Under the pieces are notes generated by a model. It worked only from the letters and a program-made list of their open reading frames with translations, had not been told where the DNA came from and did no database searches. From positions 1-6,872 of the forward strand of contig JAEWCA010000470.1 of assembly GCA_023390875.1 (NCBI GenBank): a stretch of 6,872 nucleotides of DNA, given 5' to 3'. Position 1 is the first letter of the stretch; every line of letters starts with the position of its first letter. The stretch comes from Actinomycetes bacterium. Lineage in GTDB: Bacteria > Actinomycetota > Actinomycetes > Actinomycetales > Cellulomonadaceae. The position numbers were made by a program, and so were the translations under genes. Positions 1 through 4,303 of this stretch are shown one piece after another.

Positions 1-141
1 CGGGGCGGCGAGCGTCGGCGGGACGGCGACCCCGGCAAGCGCGGCGGCCGCGAGCAGCGCGACGGCTCCGGTCCGAGCCCGTCGGGACGCGCGCCGCCGG
101 TCGGGCGCGTCGTCGTGGTGGAGGCGGATCGTCGAGCGCAT
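1..141 (-). CDS. Secreted protein, N-terminal fragment with signal peptide (cut by left edge)
   Basis: Only the first 47 codons are visible; the gene runs off the left edge. The ATG at 141-139 is preceded by a good ribosome site (AAGGAG, read on the minus strand, about 6 nt before the ATG). The protein starts with an Arg-rich stretch (RRRASRRAR, about residues 15-23), then a hydrophobic Ala/Leu/Val core (about residues 24-40) and a Pro/Ala-rich end with TLA-AP near residues 44-47 as a likely signal peptidase I site. This is a Sec-type signal peptide; a twin arginine is present but the usual hydrophobic/Lys context of a Tat motif is not. The mature protein is outside the window, so its function cannot be read. 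A LacI-type operator upstream hints at a carbohydrate-related secreted protein such as a glycoside hydrolase or solute-binding protein, which is inference only. Confidence 0.8.
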   Translation of the reverse strand, partial: MRSTIRLHHDDAPDRRRASRRARTGAVALLAAAALAGVAVPPTLAAP

Positions 142-204
142 GGAACTCCTTCGTCCCGTACCGCCGGCTCGGCGTCGTCGCGGCCGCGGTGCCTGACCAT
201 CTCG

Positions 205-216
205 GAAACCGGTTTC
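205..216. promoter_or_regulatory. LacI-family-type operator palindrome
   Basis: GAAACCGGTTTC is a perfect 12-bp palindrome with a central CG, the hallmark of LacI/GalR-family operators. It lies 63 bp upstream of the secreted-protein start and just downstream of the proposed -10 box, where a bound repressor would block initiation. A second ACCGGT core lies 11 bp further on (219-224), about one helical turn away. The regulator is not in the window. Confidence 0.55.
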
Positions 217-232
217 TCACCGGTTGCCCGTC

Positions 233-262
233 AGCCTGGCACGACGCACATGGAAAGCGCAA
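233..262 (-). promoter_or_regulatory. Likely promoter of the secreted-protein gene
   Basis: On the minus strand a TTGCGC (-35-like, 262-257) is followed after 18 bp by CAGGCT (-10-like, 238-233). The match to TTGACA/TAnnnT is partial. Its position just upstream of the palindrome at 205-216, and about 90 nt before the ATG at 141, supports it. The leader would be about 80-85 nt and contains the operator near its start. Confidence 0.4.
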
Positions 263-288
263 TCCCGCAGTCGGGTCCGCCGTGGCCG

Positions 289-828
289 TCAGGCCAGCGC
301 GCGCCGCTCGTCGTCCCGTACCGCGGCCGTCACCGGCGGCTCGGCGGACCACGGGAACGTGACCCACCGGTCCGTCCGCCGCCACACGTACGACGGGTCG
401 ACGACCGACCGGGCCTTCGCGTACAGCACCGCGGTCCGCACCTCGGCACAGTGCTGCGTCATGAGGTCCTGCACGAGCGCGAGGGTCTCACCGGTGTCGG
501 CCACGTCGTCCACGACGAGCGCGCGCAACCCGTCGAGCGCGTCGGTGTCGAGCAGCGGAGGCAGCACCACGGGGTCGGGCAGCCGCTCGTCGACACCCGT
601 GTAGAACTCGACGTTGAGCGTGCCGACCGCCTTGGTGTCGAGCGCGTACGCGAGCGCTCCTCCGGGCGGCAGTCCCCCGCGCGCCACGGCCACCACCACG
701 TCGGGCACGAAGCCTGAGTCGGCGACCTGCTGCGCGAGCTCGCGGACCGCGACCCCGAACAGGTCCCACGTCAGCACCTCGCGGTCGTCGGCCGGCTGCT
801 GGCCCGGGCGTGCCTCGGTCGTCGCCAT
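289..828 (-). CDS. Purine-type phosphoribosyltransferase (hypoxanthine/xanthine PRTase-like)
   Basis: 179 residues, with the type I phosphoribosyltransferase fold. The PRPP-binding loop is ALVVDDVADTGETL (residues 103-116), with the acidic pair D107-D108 and the DTGxT phosphate loop. An upstream loop VAVARGGLPPGGALAYAL (about 47-63) fits the pyrophosphate-binding cis-peptide region. The C-terminal stretch YVWRRTDRWVTFPWS (147-161) has the aromatic-rich WxxFPW end that stacks on the base in the Hpt/Gpt-like family. The expected reaction is a free purine base plus PRPP giving a nucleoside monophosphate and pyrophosphate, in cytosolic purine salvage; exact base preference cannot be read. The first 17 residues are low-complexity and probably disordered. 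There is no Shine-Dalgarno before the ATG, but a -10 box lies 7 nt upstream, suggesting a leaderless mRNA. It is transcribed divergently from the HAD phosphatase and is same-strand with the secreted-protein gene, 147 bp apart. Confidence 0.85.
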   Translation of the reverse strand: MATTEARPGQQPADDREVLTWDLFGVAVRELAQQVADSGFVPDVVVAVARGGLPPGGALAYALDTKAVGTLNVEFYTGVDERLPDPVVLPPLLDTDALDGLRALVVDDVADTGETLALVQDLMTQHCAEVRTAVLYAKARSVVDPSYVWRRTDRWVTFPWSAEPPVTAAVRDDERRALA

Positions 829-835
829 GCCCGGC

Positions 836-841
836 AGGGTA
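836..841 (-). promoter_or_regulatory. -10 box for leaderless transcription of the phosphoribosyltransferase
   Basis: TACCCT (minus strand, 841-836) fits TAnnnT and ends 7 nt before the ATG at 828, so transcription would start at or next to the A of ATG. No purine-rich ribosome site lies between. A second candidate, TAACCT (855-850), lies just upstream. No convincing -35 box is visible, as is common in actinobacteria. Confidence 0.5.
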
Positions 842-917
842 CGTCTGCGAGGTTACGGCCGCGTTCCGGGGCGGACGCCCGCCGCACCCGAGCGCGGGAG
901 CGGCGACACTCGTCCGC

Positions 918-1583
918 ATGACGCGCCCCCTCGTGCTCCTCGACCTCGACGGCACGCTGCTCGACTCGGCCCCCGCCATCACGACGTCGCTCGCCGCGGC
1001 GTACGACGCGCTCGGGCTGCCCGCACCGGCGCCCGCGGTGCTGCGCTCGCTCGTCGGCCCCCCGCTCGCCGACCTCTTCCTCGCGCACGGCGTGCCGGCG
1101 GAGCGGGTCGACGACGCGATCGCCGCGTACCGCCGCGTGTACGTCGGCGGCGCGATGCTCGAGACCCCGGTGTTCGACGGCATCCCCGAGGCGCTCGGCG
1201 AGCTGCGCGACGCGGGACTGACCCTGGTCCTCGCCACGTCCAAGCCCGAGGCGTACGCGTCGACCCTGTGCGACCACACGGGCCTCACCCCGCTGGTCGA
1301 CGGGCTCGCGGGCGCCTCGCTCGACGGGTCACGGTCCAGCAAGGCCGACGTCGTCGGGCACGCGCTGGCCGCGAGGGGCGGCGCACCCGCGCGCGTCCTC
1401 ATGGTCGGCGACCGCGAGCACGACGTGCACGGCGCGCGGGCGCACGGCATCGACTGCCTGGGTGTCTCGTGGGGCTACGCGGCACCGGGTGAGCTGGCCG
1501 CCGCCGGCGCACTCGGGATCGTCGACCACCCGCGCGACCTCGCCGCGCAGGTGCTCGCACACCTGGAACAGCTCGCCGCTTGA
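918..1583 (+). CDS. HAD-superfamily phosphatase (phosphoglycolate phosphatase-like)
   Basis: 221 residues, the usual length for this subfamily. Motif I is LLDLDGTLLDS (residues 7-17) with nucleophile D9 and acid/base D11. Motif II is LATSKP (105-110, T107). Motif III lysine is K142 in SSKADVV. Motif IV is MVGDREHDVHGARAHG (162-177) with Mg-binding D165 and D169. A helical cap of about 65 residues sits between motifs I and II (C1 cap, Gph/PGMB-like). The late GVSWGYAAPGEL stretch is typical of Gph-like HADs. It should dephosphorylate a small phosphorylated metabolite in the cytosol; 2-phosphoglycolate and nucleotides are both possible. The ATG at 918 is chosen because motif I begins at residue 7; the reading frame stays open further upstream, but that part overlaps the divergent gene and looks non-coding. 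The ribosome site is poor (GGGAG about 16 nt before ATG). A GACACT 7 nt before the ATG could be a weak -10 box for a leaderless mRNA. Confidence 0.88.
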   Translation: MTRPLVLLDLDGTLLDSAPAITTSLAAAYDALGLPAPAPAVLRSLVGPPLADLFLAHGVPAERVDDAIAAYRRVYVGGAMLETPVFDGIPEALGELRDAGLTLVLATSKPEAYASTLCDHTGLTPLVDGLAGASLDGSRSSKADVVGHALAARGGAPARVLMVGDREHDVHGARAHGIDCLGVSWGYAAPGELAAAGALGIVDHPRDLAAQVLAHLEQLAA

Positions 1584-1618
1584 CCTTGACGCTGCGTCAA
1601 CTCCTACCGTGAAGGTCA
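1580..1618 (+). promoter_or_regulatory. MerR-type promoter with 19-bp spacer and dyad operator
   Basis: The -35 box TTGACC (1580-1585) and -10 box TACCGT (1605-1610) are separated by exactly 19 bp, the over-long spacer characteristic of MerR-activated promoters. Directly after the -35 lies TTGACGC-T-GCGTCAA (1586-1600), a perfect 7+1+7 inverted repeat placed where MerR dimers bind. An outer repeat TGACCTT (1581-1587) / AAGGTCA (1612-1618) flanks the promoter. Transcription would start near 1617, giving a leader of about 20 nt with AAGGAGG at 1625-1631. The -35 box overlaps the stop codon of the upstream phosphatase. Autoactivation by the downstream regulator is the simplest reading. Confidence 0.8.
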
Positions 1619-1636
1619 CACGGGAAGGAGGGGCGC

Positions 1637-2392
1637 ATGGAGGCCTCGATCCAGGAGGTCGCCCGGCTCACGGGCACCACGAGCCGCACCCTGCGGCACT
1701 ACGACGCGATCGGGCTGCTCGAGCCCAGCCGCGTCGGCGACAACGGCTACCGCTGGTACGACGAGCGCTCGCTGGTGCGCCTGCAGCGCATCCTGCTGCT
1801 GCGCGGGCTCGGCCTCGGCCTGCCCGAGATCGGCCGCGTGCTCGACCGCGAGCAGGACGAGTCCGCGGCGCTGCGCCGCCACCTCGACTGGCTGCGCAGC
1901 GAGCAGCAGCGGCTGGCGCGCCAGGTCGCGTCCGTGGAGCGCACCCTCACCGCACGAGAAGAAGGAGGTCGGCTCATGGCCGAGGACATGTTCGACGGGT
2001 TCGACCACACGCAGTACAAGGCCGAGGTCGAGGAACGCTGGGGGCCCGACACGTACGCCGCGGGAGACGCCTGGTGGCGCGGCATGAGCGACGAGGAGCG
2101 CGCGGCGTGGAAGGCCCGCACCGCAGAGCTCGCGACGCAGTGGGCGCAGGCCGCCGAGTCGGGGACCGACCCCGGCTCCGAGCACGCCCAGGACCTCGCG
2201 CGACGGCACGTCGCCTGGCTCTCGTCCATCCCCGGGACGCCCGGGCACGGGACCACGCCCGTGCGGGCCTACATCGAGGGGCTCGCGGACATGTACGTCG
2301 CGGACGCGCGCTTCTCGGCGCACTACGGCGGCGAGGAGGGCGCGACGTTCGTCCGGGACGCGCTGCACGAGTACGCCGCCCGGCACCTGTGA
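1637..2392 (+). CDS. TipAL-like MerR-family transcriptional regulator with TipAS drug-sensing domain
   Basis: 251 residues, close to the 253 of Streptomyces lividans TipAL. The N-terminal MerR winged-helix domain covers about residues 1-70: SIQEVARLTGTTSRTLRHYDAIGLL, then the wing with NGYRWYDERSLVRLQRI and the LGLGLPEIGRVLD helix. A long helix (about 71-108) forms the dimer coiled coil. The C-terminal TipAS-type domain (about 125-251) has WWRGMSDEE and the signature IEGLADMYVADARFSAHY (213-230). Members bind amphipathic antibiotics and switch on promoters with 19-bp spacers. The start has AAGGAGG 5 nt before the ATG and a matching promoter upstream, so it is probably autoregulated. The protein has no cysteine at all, so it cannot attach thiostrepton covalently as TipA does. 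An internal ribosome site before M114 suggests a second, short product. The ligand is unknown. It converges with an ABC exporter operon, a possible but unproven target. Confidence 0.9.
   Translation: MEASIQEVARLTGTTSRTLRHYDAIGLLEPSRVGDNGYRWYDERSLVRLQRILLLRGLGLGLPEIGRVLDREQDESAALRRHLDWLRSEQQRLARQVASVERTLTAREEGGRLMAEDMFDGFDHTQYKAEVEERWGPDTYAAGDAWWRGMSDEERAAWKARTAELATQWAQAAESGTDPGSEHAQDLARRHVAWLSSIPGTPGHGTTPVRAYIEGLADMYVADARFSAHYGGEEGATFVRDALHEYAARHL
1962..1978 (+). promoter_or_regulatory. Strong internal ribosome binding site and ATG inside the regulator gene
   Basis: AAGGAGGT (1962-1969) is an 8-base perfect Shine-Dalgarno, 6 nt before an in-frame ATG (1976-1978, M114). It is at least as strong as the site of the full-length start. 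It lies exactly between the coiled coil and the TipAS-like domain, the same place where the short TipAS product begins in tipA. Confidence 0.75.
1976..2392 (+). CDS. Predicted internal-start product: stand-alone TipAS-like ligand-binding domain
   Basis: This is the in-frame 138-residue C-terminal part of the 251-residue regulator, read from M114 with its own strong ribosome site. In S. lividans tipA the same mRNA gives TipAL (253 aa) and an abundant TipAS (144 aa) that lacks the DNA-binding domain and sequesters the antibiotic. The near-identical sizes and position here suggest the same two-product design. That the short form is made is inference; the alternative is a chance GGAGGT in a stretch encoding REEGGRLM. 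Confidence 0.6.
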   Translation: MAEDMFDGFDHTQYKAEVEERWGPDTYAAGDAWWRGMSDEERAAWKARTAELATQWAQAAESGTDPGSEHAQDLARRHVAWLSSIPGTPGHGTTPVRAYIEGLADMYVADARFSAHYGGEEGATFVRDALHEYAARHL

Positions 2393-2468
2393 GGTGCGGC
2401 GCTGCCCGGTCCCTGCGAGGTGCGGCGCCGTCCGGTCCCTCCGAGGTGCTGCGCCGCCCGGCCCCGTG
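2391..2468. repeat. Three tandem 26-bp imperfect direct repeats
   Basis: Three copies with a period of exactly 26 bp lie at 2391-2416, 2417-2442 and 2443-2468. Each starts GAGGTGCGGCGC or a near variant and continues CCGGTCCCT or CCGGCCCCG. Copies 1 and 2 differ at only three or four positions; copy 3 is more diverged. The first copy begins inside the stop codon of the regulator gene, and the third supplies the left arm of the terminator hairpin. This looks like a local duplication of 3'-end sequence, not a mobile element. Confidence 0.8.
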
Positions 2469-2483
2469 AGGGTCGGGCGGCGC
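2451..2483. terminator. Bidirectional hairpin terminator between convergent genes
   Basis: GCGCCGCCCG (2451-2460) pairs perfectly with CGGGCGGCGC (2474-2483). The stem extends inward by a G-T wobble and three more C-G pairs (2462-2464 with 2470-2472), leaving the 5-nt loop CGTGA. There is no T-tract on either side, which is usual for very GC-rich actinobacteria. It lies about 60 bp after the regulator stop and 5 bp after the exporter stop, so it can serve both directions. Confidence 0.75.
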
Positions 2484-2488
2484 ACCCG

Positions 2489-4303
2489 TCAGCCGGCCCG
2501 GTGCAGCGACCGCTGCCACTCCGCGTGCAGGTCGGCGAACCGCCCGCCGCGTGCGACGAGGTCGGCGGGAGACCCGTCCTCGACGATCCGGCCGCCGTCG
2601 ACCACGAGCACCCGGTCCGACCCCATCACGGTCGAGAGCCGGTGCGCGATGACGACCGCGGTCCGCCCGGCGAGCAGCGTGCGCAGACCCTCCTGCACGA
2701 GCGCCTCGCCGGGCACGTCGAGCGAGCTCGTCGCCTCGTCGAGGATGAGCAGCGTCGGGTCGGCGAGGAACGCCCGCGCGAACGACACGAGCTGCCGCTG
2801 GCCCGCCGACAGGCGCACGCCGCGCTTGTCGACCTCGGTGTCGTACCCGTCGGGCATCGACGCGATGAGGTCGTGCACGCCGACGGCCCGCGCGGCCGCC
2901 TCGATCTGCGCGGCGCTCGCGCCGGGCCGCCCGAGCGCGATGTTCGCGCCGACCGAGCCGGAGAACAGGTACGCCTCCTGCGTCACCATGACGACAGCAC
3001 GACGCAGGTCGACCGGGTCGACGTCCCGCAGGTCGACGCCGTCGAGCAGCACCGCACCCTCGCGCACGTCGTAGAACCGGGCGAGCAGCTTCGCGACGGT
3101 CGACTTGCCTGCGCCCGTCTCCCCCACGAGCGCGACCGACTGCCCGGCGGGCAGGTGCAGGTCGAACCGCGGCAGGACCGTCGGGCCCGAGCCGTAGCCG
3201 AACTCGACGCCGTCGAACCGCACGTCGCCGCGCGGCCGCTCGAGCCGGACCGGCCGCTCGGGGTCGGGGACGGTCGGCTCCTCGGCGAGCAGCGCCGCGA
3301 GCTTCTCGAGGGCCGCGGTGGCCGACTGGAACGCGTTGTAGAACATGCCGATCTGCGACAGCGGCGTGAAGAACCGCTTGGCGTACAGGACGGCCGCCAC
3401 CAGGACCCCGACGTCGAGGGCGCCGTCGAGCGCACGCAGCCCGCCGACCAGCAGCACTGCCGCGACCGTGACGTTGCCGATGAGCGTGAGGCTCGTGTCG
3501 AACACGCCGTTGACGCGGATCGCCTCGGCGTTGGTGGCGCGGTAGTCCTCGGCGAGGTCGTCGTACGTCCCGGCGACCTGCGTCTCGCGCCGGAACGCCT
3601 GCACCGCGCGGATGCCGGTCATGGTCTCGACGAACCGCACGATGAGCCGCGCGGCCGCCGTGCGCTGCTTGCGGTACTGCACCTGGGAGCGGACCTGGAA
3701 CCAGCGGGTCACGACCAGCCCGGGCACGACCGCGACGAGCAGCAGCAGGCCGCTGCGCCAGTCGAGCAGCGCGAGCGAGACCGCGGTGAGCACCATCGCG
3801 AGCGCGCTGCTCGCCAGGGTCGTCACGCCGCCGTCGAGCAGCTCACGCAGCGCGTCGAGGTCGGACGTCTGGCGGCTGATGATGCGGCCCGACGTGTACC
3901 GCTCGTGGAACTCCAGGCTCAGGCGCTGCGTGTGGCGGAACACCCGGCGGCGCAGGTCCAGCAGGATCGTCTGGCTCACCCGGGCCGTCGAGCGGACGGC
4001 GGCGGCCGTGAGCAGGCCGCCGACCAGCGCGGTGACCAGGTAGGCGCCCGAGGTGAGGACGATCGGCCGCGCATCGCCGTCCGTGAGGGCGGGCAGCGCG
4101 TGGTCGATGCCGTACGCGACGAACGCGGGCCCGGCGACGGCCGCGAGCTGCGAGCCGACGACGAGCGCCACGGTCCACCACGTCGGGCGGGACACCGGGT
4201 GCAGGAGCGACCCCAGCAGCGCGAGCGACCGTCGCCGGATGCGCCGGGACTCGTCGCGCGGGACGTCGGCGTGCTCGGTCGGCTGGTCGGTGAGGGCGCT
4301 CAT
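2489..4303 (-). CDS. ABC exporter half-transporter, subunit with catalytic ATPase site
   Basis: 604 residues: a six-helix type IV exporter membrane domain (about 40-315) fused to a nucleotide-binding domain (about 355-604). The coupling region LSLEFHERYTSGRIISRQTSDLD (128-150) is typical of MsbA/BmrA-like exporters. The ATP site has A-loop Y370, Walker A GETGAGKST (394-402), Q-loop Q442, Walker B LLILDE with catalytic E523, D-loop SSLD and H-loop H554. The signature is LSAGQ (498-502), not LSGGQ. The ATG overlaps the stop codon of the preceding gene (ATGA, 4303-4300), and a strong GAGGAGGT lies just before it (around 4317-4309), so translation is coupled. With its partner it should form a heterodimeric membrane pump driven by ATP. 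Substrate cannot be read; drugs, lipids or peptides are all possible. Confidence 0.92.
   Translation of the reverse strand: MSALTDQPTEHADVPRDESRRIRRRSLALLGSLLHPVSRPTWWTVALVVGSQLAAVAGPAFVAYGIDHALPALTDGDARPIVLTSGAYLVTALVGGLLTAAAVRSTARVSQTILLDLRRRVFRHTQRLSLEFHERYTSGRIISRQTSDLDALRELLDGGVTTLASSALAMVLTAVSLALLDWRSGLLLLVAVVPGLVVTRWFQVRSQVQYRKQRTAAARLIVRFVETMTGIRAVQAFRRETQVAGTYDDLAEDYRATNAEAIRVNGVFDTSLTLIGNVTVAAVLLVGGLRALDGALDVGVLVAAVLYAKRFFTPLSQIGMFYNAFQSATAALEKLAALLAEEPTVPDPERPVRLERPRGDVRFDGVEFGYGSGPTVLPRFDLHLPAGQSVALVGETGAGKSTVAKLLARFYDVREGAVLLDGVDLRDVDPVDLRRAVVMVTQEAYLFSGSVGANIALGRPGASAAQIEAAARAVGVHDLIASMPDGYDTEVDKRGVRLSAGQRQLVSFARAFLADPTLLILDEATSSLDVPGEALVQEGLRTLLAGRTAVVIAHRLSTVMGSDRVLVVDGGRIVEDGSPADLVARGGRFADLHAEWQRSLHRAG

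Noticed and set aside
283..296. Small hairpin TGGCC-GTCA-GGCCA over the phosphoribosyltransferase stop codon
   Set aside because: A 5-bp stem is too weak to call a terminator in this background.
115..717. Plus-strand 200-codon frame over the phosphoribosyltransferase
   Set aside because: It runs antisense to a well-supported gene, crosses the promoter and operator region, and has no family resemblance.
810..917. 36-codon N-terminal extension of the HAD phosphatase from an upstream ATG
   Set aside because: The HAD motif I lies at residues 7-17 from the ATG at 918, as is normal. The extension overlaps the divergent gene and its promoter and resembles no HAD leader.
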